Counted from the stretch's first letter, positions 18,684-26,210 are shown. The stretch: DNA of 64,000 nucleotides from Caloramator quimbayensis (GCF_900167605.1 NZ_FUYH01000004.1:1-64000), one strand, 5' to 3'. Program-made: numbers and translations. Notes: generated by a model from the letters alone, not told the origin.

Positions 18684-19527
18684 GAAATTCATCCACCTTT
18701 CGTTTCATTATCTCAAAATATTTATTGAAATCATATAAAAGCTCTTTGTCGCTTTCAAAATCAGAAAGCTCAATTTCTTCAATCCATCCCTTTTCATAGG
18801 GGTTTTCATTTATAAGTTCCGGAGAATTAAGAAGCTTTTCATTAACAGCTACAACAGTACCGCTGACAGGGCTTACTACTTCAAATACAGCTTTACCTGA
18901 TTCAATAGTCCCAGCCTCACCGAATTGTTCAATTTCGCTTCCAACTGCTGGAGGAGTAAAAAACATTATATCGGATAAACTCTGCTGAACATAATCTGTA
19001 ACTCCAATTCTTGCCCTATTTCCTACAACATAGACATAACAGTCGTTTTCATTAAAATAAAATCCTTCCTTTGGTACTCTGAAAATAAACTTGTCTTTCT
19101 TATATATCTCATATTCAAATTTTTCAGGGAAATCAGTATCTAAAGAGCTTATAACTTTTTCTTCTTCCTTTAAAAGGTTATCTGCAATAATATTAACAAG
19201 TTTGAAATCTTCATCATTTAGTTTAAGGGAATTATGAAGTTCTATATTATTAGCCTTTGCTTCATCAGAAATATTAATTTTCTGAGCTATTTTTAAGGAC
19301 TTTTCAGAAGCAAGCCTGCTGGCACACCTTGTGTTGCAGCCATCTATTACTATTAATGGCTTTTCCTGTGCAATTTTATTATACCTTGCATCTGCAACTC
19401 TATATAGTACAGGACAAATAATTTCACTATCTGAATTCTCACATACTTTTATTGCAACTTCTCTTGAAATACATCCTGCACATTTATCAAGGCCGTTGCA
19501 TGGAAGGAGTGCATAGGATTTACTCAT
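18676..19527 (-). CDS. DGC domain fused to a GcvH-like lipoyl carrier
   Basis: A 283-residue fusion. Residues 1-120 are a DGC domain (C10, C16, C19, C38, D62-G63-C64, C68). Residues 135-283 resemble glycine-cleavage H protein, with RARIGVTDYVQQSLSDI and the lipoyl site TIESGKAVFEV, in which K212 would carry lipoate, followed by SPVSGTVVAVNE and NPYEKGW. No glycine cleavage P or T genes are in the window. With lpd at the head of the operon, the lipoyl arm is probably oxidised by Lpd and loaded by a partner other than glycine decarboxylase. It overlaps the ferredoxin gene by 8 bases. Confidence 0.9.
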   Translation of the reverse strand: MSKSYALLPCNGLDKCAGCISREVAIKVCENSDSEIICPVLYRVADARYNKIAQEKPLIVIDGCNTRCASRLASEKSLKIAQKINISDEAKANNIELHNSLKLNDEDFKLVNIIADNLLKEEEKVISSLDTDFPEKFEYEIYKKDKFIFRVPKEGFYFNENDCYVYVVGNRARIGVTDYVQQSLSDIMFFTPPAVGSEIEQFGEAGTIESGKAVFEVVSPVSGTVVAVNEKLLNSPELINENPYEKGWIEEIELSDFESDKELLYDFNKYFEIMKRKVDEFHV

Positions 19528-19813
19528 TTCCTTCCATCTCCTTTCTTAATTCCTTAATCATCTTTGTTGTTTCATTTTTGTTAGGGAAAGATAGAGCATC
19601 AACTCCGCAGGTTTTTCCACAGGCACGGCAGAATACAACGCAGTTGTTTGGATTTTTAACTATAAGCTTTTTTTCTTCTCCCTCTCTTATTTCATAGACA
19701 TCGTGAGGACAGAATTTTACACATTCCATGCAGTAGTTGCATTTTGTATAATCTATTCTTGGACTCCAGTCTATTTTTTCCCTTGGTACACCCATAAAAG
19801 TAGTTTCAGCCAT
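19520..19813 (-). CDS. 4Fe-4S dicluster ferredoxin-like protein
   Basis: A 97-residue protein. The first cluster motif is classical CxxCxxCxxxCP (CNYCMECVKFCP). The second is CVVFCRACGKTC, spaced Cx3Cx2Cx3C and lacking the usual Pro, so it could bind a cluster of different geometry or potential. It lies between the HdrA-N-like gene (1-base gap) and the DGC/GcvH fusion (8-base overlap). Its likely role is to carry electrons between Lpd or the HdrA-like protein and the lipoyl carrier; this is inferred from position. Confidence 0.9.
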   Translation of the reverse strand: MAETTFMGVPREKIDWSPRIDYTKCNYCMECVKFCPHDVYEIREGEEKKLIVKNPNNCVVFCRACGKTCGVDALSFPNKNETTKMIKELRKEMEGNE

Positions 19814-19814
19814 A

Positions 19815-20192
19815 TTATTCTACCTCCAATCCTAAATCCTTTAAAGCATTTTTAACAACTTCTAAAGCTTTTTCATTAGTCATGTCTCTTATATCCAGCA
19901 TCACAGCATCCTTTTCAATATCAAGGCCGGCATCTTTAAAGGCCTGCTTAAACATCTTTCTTTGCATATTTGGAGCACAGGCACCTATTATAACTTTTCT
20001 GTGAGCTTTTAAAAAATCTGCAAGGAATCTGTCACCATCTTCTTCACAAAGCTGAGGGTGTATAAATCCATATTCAACGGGTAGCTCAACCCTAACTTGA
20101 TTAATAAAGTCCCAAATATCCATTGCCTTAAATCCAGGGCACTTTCCAGTACATACACACATAATAAAACCAGGTAATTTGTTTTCTTCCAT
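19815..20192 (-). CDS. Stand-alone HdrA N-terminal-like cysteine protein
   Basis: A 125-residue protein resembling the N-terminal domain of heterodisulfide reductase HdrA without its flavin and ferredoxin domains. Cysteines C12, C14 and C18 lie in MCVCTGKCPG, C49 in HPQLCEEDG and C72 in IGACAPNMQRKMF. The last two match the HdrA blocks LCSxDG and AACSPR. In HdrA this region binds an Fe-S cluster at the subunit interface. Here it may form such a cluster with the next gene's ferredoxin. The fold call is by motif comparison from memory, so moderate confidence. Confidence 0.7.
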   Translation of the reverse strand: MEENKLPGFIMCVCTGKCPGFKAMDIWDFINQVRVELPVEYGFIHPQLCEEDGDRFLADFLKAHRKVIIGACAPNMQRKMFKQAFKDAGLDIEKDAVMLDIRDMTNEKALEVVKNALKDLGLEVE

Positions 20193-20211
20193 AATTATTC
20201 CTCCTTAAAAT

Positions 20212-21609
20212 TTATTCTTTATGAATGGCTCTGCCTAAGGCATCAGCACAGGCTTCCCATATTGCTTCGCTTAATGATGGATGGGGATGTATCATATCTG
20301 CTATAACATCAGCCTTTGCTTTTAAAGTTATTGATAGGGTTATTTCAGAAATCATTTCTGAAGCATTATTTCCAAGTATTTGTCCGCCTATAATGTAATT
20401 GTCTTCATCTATTATTATTTTTACGAAGCCTTCTCTTTCGCCTAAAGTAAGGGCTCGTCCGTTATTTCTAAAATTAAATCTGCCAACTTTATATTTTATT
20501 CCTCTTTTTATAGCTTCTTCCTCATTTAAACCAACAGATGCAACTTCGGGGTTAGTATAAACGCAGGATGGAACAGCATCATAATTAATAGTTGTATCTA
20601 AACCTAAAGCATTTTCAGCTGCTGTTTTCCCTTCTATAAATGCAATATGGGCAAGAAGCCTTCCGCCTACAACATCCCCTGCAGCATAAACTCCTTTTAT
20701 GCTTGTTTCCATGTGCTCATTTACAACTATTGCACCCTTATCTATCGATAAACCTAAACTTTTTACCTCATCACTTTGGGAATTTAGTTTTCTTCCGATT
20801 GCAACTAATACTTTTTCACATTCAACTATGTTTTCTTTGTTTTCTTCTGAATATAAAACCTTAAGTAAACCATTATCTTCTCTTATAGATTTAACGGTAG
20901 AGGAAAGTTTAAAAATTATTCCCTGTCTTTTCATTATTTTTAAAAGTTCATTTGAGATTTCCTTATCTTCAAAGGGCAAAATTCTATCCTTCATTTCTAT
21001 AATAGTTATCTTACATCCAAGAGTACTTAACATAGATGCAAATTCAAGACCAATAGCACCAGCACCAATAATAGTCATGGTTTTAGGTATATAGTCAAGA
21101 TTTAATGCTTCATCGCTTGTTATAACGTTTGGAAGGTTTATACCTTCTATATTTGGCATGAGGGGGGATGAGCCTGAAGTTATTATCATTTTATCGCAGT
21201 ATACTTCAATTTCACCTTCATCTGTTGACACAATAATTTTTTTAGGATTTTTTATCATGCCTTTTCCCTTTAAAACTTTAATTCCTTTTTGGGGGAGAAT
21301 ATGCTCAAGCCCCATGTTTAAATTTTTGACAACTCTGTTTTTCCTATCTATTGCACTATTCCAGTTTATGTTTGAAATGCTGCTTTCGATTCCAAATTCC
21401 TTTGATTTTTTTATTATATATGAAACTTCTGAAGTTTTAAGAAGAGCTTTTGTAGGTATACAGCCTCTATTAAGACATACGCCTCCCAATTCTTTTCCTT
21501 CAACTAACACAACATTTGCACCAAGCTGAGAGGCTCTTATTGCAGCAACATACCCAGCAGGACCCCCTCCCAAAATAGCTATTTGACAATTTAATTTATT
21601 ATCATTCAT
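20212..21609 (-). CDS. lpd: Dihydrolipoamide dehydrogenase
   Basis: A 465-residue flavoprotein that oxidises dihydrolipoyl groups with NAD+. FAD-binding GGGPAGYVAAIRA at the N-terminus, redox disulfide GGVCLNRGCIPTKALL, NAD-binding GAGAIGLEFASML, and the C-terminal active-site His in HPHPSLSEA are all intact. There is no fused lipoyl domain. It heads the leftward operon whose third-to-fourth genes include a lipoyl-carrier fusion, which is its probable substrate. The promoter is TTGACT-17-TACTAT at 21667-21695 with a 22-bp palindrome in the leader. Confidence 0.96.
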   Translation of the reverse strand: MNDNKLNCQIAILGGGPAGYVAAIRASQLGANVVLVEGKELGGVCLNRGCIPTKALLKTSEVSYIIKKSKEFGIESSISNINWNSAIDRKNRVVKNLNMGLEHILPQKGIKVLKGKGMIKNPKKIIVSTDEGEIEVYCDKMIITSGSSPLMPNIEGINLPNVITSDEALNLDYIPKTMTIIGAGAIGLEFASMLSTLGCKITIIEMKDRILPFEDKEISNELLKIMKRQGIIFKLSSTVKSIREDNGLLKVLYSEENKENIVECEKVLVAIGRKLNSQSDEVKSLGLSIDKGAIVVNEHMETSIKGVYAAGDVVGGRLLAHIAFIEGKTAAENALGLDTTINYDAVPSCVYTNPEVASVGLNEEEAIKRGIKYKVGRFNFRNNGRALTLGEREGFVKIIIDEDNYIIGGQILGNNASEMISEITLSITLKAKADVIADMIHPHPSLSEAIWEACADALGRAIHKE

Positions 21610-21628
21610 ATACTCACCTCCATTAACA

Positions 21629-21650
21629 TAATTATTTAATTAAATAATTA
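21629..21650. promoter_or_regulatory. 22-bp perfect palindrome in the lpd leader (operator candidate)
   Basis: Bases 21629-21650 read the same on both strands; the core is TATTTAATTAAATA (21633-21646). It sits just downstream of the inferred lpd start site. The same 14-base core occurs at 30101-30114 upstream of the second arsR gene. AT-rich palindromes of this kind suit ArsR-family repressors. Confidence 0.5.
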
Positions 21651-21666
21651 AAACAATCTTATACTT

Positions 21667-21695
21667 ATAGTACTACTTTGATAATATAAAGTCAA
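21667..21695 (-). promoter_or_regulatory. Promoter of the lpd/DGC operon
   Basis: Read on the minus strand, TTGACT (21695-21690) and TACTAT (21672-21667) are 17 bases apart, upstream of lpd. Confidence 0.65.
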
Positions 21696-21879
21696 TCAAT
21701 TATAAAGAATTTTTTGTGAATAATAGTATCTATAAAATTAAATAGATTTACTGACGTAGTTATAATTATTTTTTGATTCATAGCTATAAAAAGAGAACAT
21801 AAAATTTTTGTATAGGTTGAGCTAAGGGAAAATGGTACAATTTAGAATAATAAAAAATATATAAGATGTTTTGAATTTT

Positions 21880-21983
21880 ATAAAATATTGCCTACGAAAT
21901 AAAAATGAAGTTGCAATATTTTATGCATGAGTTTATAATAAAATTAATGAAATAAGGTCAATATGAAATTACTTATTGGCTTT
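21880..21983 (+). promoter_or_regulatory. Two hairpins in the divergent intergenic region
   Basis: The 434-base gap at 21610-22043 has no gene. Besides promoters it holds a perfect 12-bp stem (21880-21891 with 21913-21924, 21-nt loop). A second stem pairs AAGGTCAATA (21954-21963) with TATTGGCTTT (21974-21983) through two wobble pairs, then ATTTAATG. The second could terminate a short leader or small RNA ahead of the permease operon. The region is AT-rich, so chance pairing is possible. Confidence 0.35.
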
Positions 21984-21997
21984 ATTTAATGTAAACA

Positions 21998-22017
21998 ATT
22001 TAATTATATAATTAAAT
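21998..22017. promoter_or_regulatory. 20-bp palindrome before the permease operon (operator candidate)
   Basis: Bases 21998-22017 form a perfect palindrome around TAATTATATAATTA (22002-22015) and include a TATAAT that may be the -10 box of the rightward operon. A closely related sequence split into two 11-base arms occurs at 28358-28387 in the promoter of the first arsR gene. Confidence 0.5.
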
Positions 22018-22043
22018 AATTGATTTAAAAAGGAGGAACATTT

Positions 22044-22529
22044 ATGAGCAATTATATATTATATGCGATAACTATACTATTACTGGTTATTTCATATTAT
22101 AAAGACAAAAAGAAGACAAAAATGGCATTAAAAAAGGCATGGAAATCCTTTGAAAATATTTTGCCTGAATTTTTAGGAGTTATAATGCTTGTTGGAGTAC
22201 TTCTATCAATTTTAAATCCACAGGTTATATCAAAAATTATTGGTAATAGTTCTGGATGGGTTGGAGTTATATTGGCTGCAATTGTCGGTGCAATAACATT
22301 AATACCTGGATTTGTTGCCTTTCCCACAGCAGCAATGCTTCTTAAAAACGGAGCAGGATATATGCAGATAGCAGCCTTTGTTTCAACACTTATGATGGTA
22401 GGAGTTGTTACCATGCCAGTTGAAATAAAATATTTTGGAAAGAAGATAACAATAATGAGAAATATATTAGCTTTTATTTTTTCCTTTATTGTGGCATATA
22501 TTATTGGAAAGGTGGTATATGGTGTATGA
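22044..22529 (+). CDS. Half-size permease, first subunit
   Basis: A 161-residue membrane protein with about four to five helices. It resembles one half of the COG0701/DUF318 permease family, whose full-length members include the organoarsenical exporter ArsP. It contains GFVAFPTAAMLLKNGAG and VTMPVEIKYFG. The next gene, which overlaps by 4 bases, resembles the other half, so the two should form a heteromeric transporter. AAAGGAGGA precedes the ATG. Substrate is unknown; neighbours (thioredoxin, CcdA, TusA) point to a sulfur or thiol species. Confidence 0.75.
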   Translation: MSNYILYAITILLLVISYYKDKKKTKMALKKAWKSFENILPEFLGVIMLVGVLLSILNPQVISKIIGNSSGWVGVILAAIVGAITLIPGFVAFPTAAMLLKNGAGYMQIAAFVSTLMMVGVVTMPVEIKYFGKKITIMRNILAFIFSFIVAYIIGKVVYGV

Positions 22530-23059
22530 AAAAATTGCTTGAAAGATATAGATTTTTTATTATAACAATAATAGCTGTTTTAATATTAACTGCAATAAAT
22601 GCAAAAATAGGTTTTAAAGCTTTCAGTATAGCAGGATATAGTTTTAAAGAGATGTCTTTAGTAATTCCTCCAGTTTTTGTACTATTAGGTCTTTTAGATA
22701 TCTGGGTACCGAGGGAAACAATGATAAAATATATGGGGGAGGGCTCAGGGATAAAAGGTATAATTTTATCTATACTGCTCGGTTCTGCTGCAGCAGGTCC
22801 TTTATATGGAGCTTTTCCAATTGCAGCAGTTTTTATGAAAAAGGGAGTAAAATTCAGCAATATACTTATTTTTATTGGTGCATGGTCTACTACAAAAATA
22901 CCTATGTTTTTATTTGAAATGTCTTCCCTTGGAAGTAAATTTGCAATAACAAGGCTTCTAATTGATATACCAGGAATTATAATAATTGCATATATCCTCT
23001 CTTCTATGGTTTCAAAGGAAGAAGTAAAAAAATTATATGAGAATGCAGAAAACCTTTAA
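22526..23059 (+). CDS. Half-size permease, second subunit
   Basis: A 177-residue membrane protein with about five helices, starting inside the previous gene (ATGA overlap), so translation is coupled. It holds GSAAAGPLYGAFPIAAVFMK and STTKIPMFLFEMS, blocks that resemble the COG0701 permease core. The Cys-rich CSC motif of ArsP (seen in the protein at 29042) is absent. Together with the first subunit it likely makes one transporter. Direction and substrate are not evident. Confidence 0.75.
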   Translation: MKKLLERYRFFIITIIAVLILTAINAKIGFKAFSIAGYSFKEMSLVIPPVFVLLGLLDIWVPRETMIKYMGEGSGIKGIILSILLGSAAAGPLYGAFPIAAVFMKKGVKFSNILIFIGAWSTTKIPMFLFEMSSLGSKFAITRLLIDIPGIIIIAYILSSMVSKEEVKKLYENAENL

Positions 23060-23084
23060 AATATTTATTAGGGGGATATAAAAA

Positions 23085-23480
23085 ATGAAAAGAGCAACTA
23101 AAATAATAATATTAATTCTTATTGTTTTAGGGATTGGAGGAGTCTGGGGCATTAAATATTATAATAATAGCAGTAAAAATGAAGATTTGCAGATAGAAAA
23201 TGTAAATATGCCTATGCTTATAGATTTAGGTGCAGGAACATGCATACCATGTAAAGAAATGGTTCCAGTCCTTGATGAAGTAAAAAAAATGTACGATGGA
23301 AAGGCGAAAGTTGTAGTTGTTGATGTTTATGAACATCCAGAAATTGCAGATAAATTTGGAATTACACTTATACCAACTCAAATATTTCTCGATGAGAATG
23401 GAAGAGAATTTTACAGGCATGAAGGATATTTCCCTAAGGAAGATATTATAAAAGTATTCGATGAAATGGGAGTAAAGTGA
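23085..23480 (+). CDS. Membrane-anchored thioredoxin-fold protein
   Basis: A 131-residue protein with an N-terminal hydrophobic anchor (about 6-24) and an extracytoplasmic thioredoxin domain. The active site is C-I-P-C in GAGTCIPCKEM, and the cis-Pro loop is LIPTQIF. Such proteins reduce disulfides or carry electrons outside the membrane, powered by CcdA. The ccdA gene starts 2 bases after its stop, making this pair a clear functional unit. Confidence 0.9.
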   Translation: MKRATKIIILILIVLGIGGVWGIKYYNNSSKNEDLQIENVNMPMLIDLGAGTCIPCKEMVPVLDEVKKMYDGKAKVVVVDVYEHPEIADKFGITLIPTQIFLDENGREFYRHEGYFPKEDIIKVFDEMGVK

Positions 23481-23481
23481 T

Positions 23482-24168
23482 ATGATTAACCTTCTAAATA
23501 ATTTTGGTAATCTTTTATCAAATAATGTTTATCTTGCATTTTTAGTATCTTTAATAGCTGGAATTGTATCCTCTTTCAGCCCATGTGTTCTTTCTACTAT
23601 TCCTCTAATTATAGGATATGTTGGAGGATACGCAAAAAAAGATAAAAAGACTGCCTTTAAATATTCATTAGTTTTTTGCATAGGTCTTATAATTACTTTT
23701 ACTACCTTTGGAGCATTATCTGCAATACTTGGAAAGCTGCTTACAGGGACGGGCAAGTGGTGGTTTATAATACTTGGGTTAATAATGCTATTTGTAGGAT
23801 TGCAGATGATAGGAGTTATAGAATATGGAAACAACTCTTGTAAAATGCCTGATAAGAGAAAAGGCCTTTTAGGAGCTTTTTTTCTTGGGATACTTGGGGG
23901 GGTTTTATCATCTCCCTGTTCTACACCGGTTTTAATTGCAATATTATCCTTTGTTGCAGGAAAGGGTAATATTATTTTAGGAATAGTTATGCTTCTTTTT
24001 TATTCTATAGGCCATTGTACTTTAATACTTATTGCAGGTACTTCTATAGGATTTGTGGAGCAGCTTAGCAGCAATAATAAGACACTGATGCTTGGAAAAG
24101 CATTAAAAATAGTATTTGGAGTAATAGTGATATTGTTGGGATTTTATCTTATATATACAGGTATATAA
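23482..24168 (+). CDS. ccdA: CcdA-type thiol electron transporter
   Basis: A 228-residue membrane protein with six helices that passes electrons from cytoplasmic thioredoxin to external thiol proteins. The two redox cysteines are visible in SSFSPCVLSTIPLIIGY and LSSPCSTPVLIAILSF. Helices contain the Gly/Pro pattern of the family. It lies between the external thioredoxin and tusA, each within a few bases, so the operon couples a permease, external thiol reduction and a sulfur carrier. Confidence 0.93.
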   Translation: MINLLNNFGNLLSNNVYLAFLVSLIAGIVSSFSPCVLSTIPLIIGYVGGYAKKDKKTAFKYSLVFCIGLIITFTTFGALSAILGKLLTGTGKWWFIILGLIMLFVGLQMIGVIEYGNNSCKMPDKRKGLLGAFFLGILGGVLSSPCSTPVLIAILSFVAGKGNIILGIVMLLFYSIGHCTLILIAGTSIGFVEQLSSNNKTLMLGKALKIVFGVIVILLGFYLIYTGI

Positions 24169-24180
24169 GTGGTGATAAAA

Positions 24181-24402
24181 ATGGTTGTTTTAGATTGTTT
24201 GGGGCTTATATGCCCTGTTCCATTAATAAAAGCAAAAATAGAATATAACAAATTAAAAAGAGGAGAGAGCATTATGGTAATAACAGACCATAGCTGCTCT
24301 TCTCAAAATATAAAAGAATATTTTGAAAAATTAAAATGCAGCATAAAGATTGAGGAAGTATTGAATGGTGTATGGGAAATTACTATAACAAAAATAGATT
24401 AG
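24181..24402 (+). CDS. TusA/SirA sulfur-carrier protein (first copy)
   Basis: A 73-residue TusA-family protein. The N-terminal motif LDCLGLICPVPLIKAK contains the CPxP active Cys that carries persulfide sulfur (or selenium in YedF-type systems). I use the ATG at 24181, with GGTG just upstream; GTG codons at 24169 and 24172 are alternatives. It ends the rightward operon and overlaps the convergent LysR gene by 4 bases. A second TusA is at 26211. Confidence 0.92.
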   Translation: MVVLDCLGLICPVPLIKAKIEYNKLKRGESIMVITDHSCSSQNIKEYFEKLKCSIKIEEVLNGVWEITITKID

Positions 24403-25301
24403 CAAAAGGTTTTTTTACCAAATTGCTTTATAAAAGATATAAAATCTTTTATATGAGCTTGTTCTGTTTTTTCTTTTTTATATATTATACAGATATTACA
24501 ACATGCTGCTTCATCTATAGGTATGCAAATAAGGCTTTTAGAATATATTTCTTTTTTTATTGAACTATATGGTACAATAGAAACTCCATGACCTGCACTA
24601 ACTGATGCTTTTATTGATTCGATTGTATCAAGTTCCATTTCGATATTAAGATTATCTAAAGGTATACCATTTTTAATAAAAATCTCTTCTACTATTTCAC
24701 GGAATCCACTTCCACTTTGTGTTATAATTAGAGGCATCTTTGATACTTCATCTATCGATATAGTATTTTGATTATTCTTATATAGCTTTGATGATGCAAT
24801 AAATACTAAGTTGTTTTCGCTTATTTTATAACATTCCAAAAAATCATTATTAATTTCTTTGTCAATAAAACCAATATCAGAAGTATTATCGATTACATGT
24901 TCAATTACCTGTTTTGAATGCTCAGATTTTAAAGTAAATTTAATATTTGGATGCTTTTTTTTATAAATATGAAGAGTACATGGAATAAGGTATTCACCAA
25001 CGCTGTTACAGGTAGATATTTTTATCTTTTTTATATCAGATAATTTTGATTGCTCAATATCTTTTTTCATATTATCATAAATATTTATCAATGTTTCTGC
25101 ATAAGCAAAAACTATTTCTCCTTCTTTAGTCAGTTCAATACCTTTATTGCTTCTTAACAGCAATTCACTGCCTATGGACTTTTCAATAGATTGAATTTGC
25201 TGACTCAATGCTGATTGAGTAAGATGTAAATTTTTTGAGGCTTTAGATATGCTTTTATACTTTGCAGTTTCAATGAATCCCCTAAGATAATCAATATTCA
25301 T
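24399..25301 (-). CDS. LysR-family transcription regulator
   Basis: A 300-residue regulator with an N-terminal winged helix-turn-helix (residues 2-60, SISKASKNLHLTQSALSQQI) and a two-lobed effector domain, the CysL/CysB-type layout. The ATG at 25301 has AGGAG 8 bases upstream; an earlier GTG would lie within that region. It is divergent from the YeeE/TusA operon at 25513, and LysR regulators usually control the divergent neighbour. The effector is probably a sulfur compound by context only. Confidence 0.9.
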   Translation of the reverse strand: MNIDYLRGFIETAKYKSISKASKNLHLTQSALSQQIQSIEKSIGSELLLRSNKGIELTKEGEIVFAYAETLINIYDNMKKDIEQSKLSDIKKIKISTCNSVGEYLIPCTLHIYKKKHPNIKFTLKSEHSKQVIEHVIDNTSDIGFIDKEINNDFLECYKISENNLVFIASSKLYKNNQNTISIDEVSKMPLIITQSGSGFREIVEEIFIKNGIPLDNLNIEMELDTIESIKASVSAGHGVSIVPYSSIKKEIYSKSLICIPIDEAACCNICIIYKKEKTEQAHIKDFISFIKQFGKKTFC

Positions 25302-25434
25302 GATATACACTCCTACTTTCTTATTTCAATAAATATTATATGGTATAAAAATTAGTTTGTAAAATAAATAACAAATATTAATATTTCTTATATAGTATAA
25401 AAGATTCTAATGATTCAAAACATTAAAATTGATA

Positions 25435-25440
25435 TATAAT
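25435..25440 (+). promoter_or_regulatory. Probable -10 box of the YeeE/TusA operon
   Basis: TATAAT at 25435-25440, 73 bases before the ATG. The matching -35 region (around 25412-25419) is weak, as expected for an activator-dependent LysR target. Confidence 0.45.
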
Positions 25441-25451
25441 TAACATGTAGA

Positions 25452-25467
25452 AACAAACCGGTTTGTT
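25452..25467. promoter_or_regulatory. 16-bp perfect palindrome AACAAACCGGTTTGTT
   Basis: It lies 12 bases after the -10 box of the YeeE/TusA operon, where a repressor would block transcription. The GC-centred core differs from the AT-rich palindromes elsewhere in this region, so a different regulator is expected. Confidence 0.55.
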
Positions 25468-25512
25468 GTAATTATAAAAGTTAAAAATTAGACAATTTCA
25501 GGAGGTGAAATT

Positions 25513-26181
25513 ATGTCAGAAGTAGTTCAAAAATCAATAAAAACTAATTCAAAATCTAAGAAAAAGGTTAATCAGATTCCCTTTGGTGTAGTTCTTCTCA
25601 TAGGATTAATAGGTTTTGGATTCTTCATGGCTAATCAATCACCAAAATCAGCAGTAATGTGGGTTTTTGGTGTTGCAGCAGGTTTTACTCTTCAAAGATC
25701 AAGATTTTGTTTTACTGCATCAATGCGTGACCCAGTATTAACTGGAAGTACTTCGCTAACAAAAGCTGTAATAATTGCTATTGCAACTGCAACAGTTGGT
25801 TTTGCATCAATACAATATGGAGCAGTTATAAAAGGAGCAGAAAAAATCCCAGGGAATATTTCACCCGTAGGAATTCATGTTGCAATAGGGGCATTTATGT
25901 TTGGAATAGGTATGGTAATTGCAGGAGGATGTGCATCGGGAACTTTAATGAGAGTTGGAGAAGGCTTTACAATGCAAATGCTTTCTATCGTATTCTTTAT
26001 AATAGGTTCACTTTGGGGTGCAAAAGACTTTGGATGGTGGACAAACACCTTTATTTCAAAGACAAAACCAGTATTTTTACCAAATTTAATTGGCTGGGCT
26101 CCGGCACTTTTAATACAATTTGGATTGCTTTTAGCATTATACATTTTAGCCGATTGGTATGGAAATAGAAAAAGCGAATAA
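25513..26181 (+). CDS. YeeE/YedE-type transporter, N-terminal half
   Basis: A 222-residue membrane protein of the YeeE/YedE family (thiosulfate transporter TsuA type), representing one half of the fused family form. Key Cys motifs are RSRFCFTASMRDP and IAGGCASGTLMRVGEG; cysteines at such sites relay thiosulfate in TsuA. A hydrophilic Lys-rich N-terminus (1-25) precedes about five helices. AGGAGGTG precedes the ATG. The second half is at 26477, with a TusA gene between. Related proteins are also proposed as selenium transporters, so the substrate is open. Confidence 0.87.
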   Translation: MSEVVQKSIKTNSKSKKKVNQIPFGVVLLIGLIGFGFFMANQSPKSAVMWVFGVAAGFTLQRSRFCFTASMRDPVLTGSTSLTKAVIIAIATATVGFASIQYGAVIKGAEKIPGNISPVGIHVAIGAFMFGIGMVIAGGCASGTLMRVGEGFTMQMLSIVFFIIGSLWGAKDFGWWTNTFISKTKPVFLPNLIGWAPALLIQFGLLLALYILADWYGNRKSE

Positions 26182-26210
26182 TATTAAAAAATTAAAGGGA
26201 GGATTTTAAA

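Noticed and set aside
17917-18738. A 273-residue plus-strand reading frame opposite the DGC genes
   Set aside because: It is the antisense of three clear DGC genes, is rich in Leu, Phe and Ser as expected of a shadow frame, and has no ribosome binding site.
18676-19527. Plain glycine-cleavage H protein
   Set aside because: It carries an added DGC domain and no glycine cleavage P or T gene is nearby, so glycine cleavage is unlikely to be its job.
24372-24563. A plus-strand frame running from tusA into the LysR gene
   Set aside because: It lies in a different frame over the end of tusA and antisense to LysR, with low-complexity hydrophobic content.
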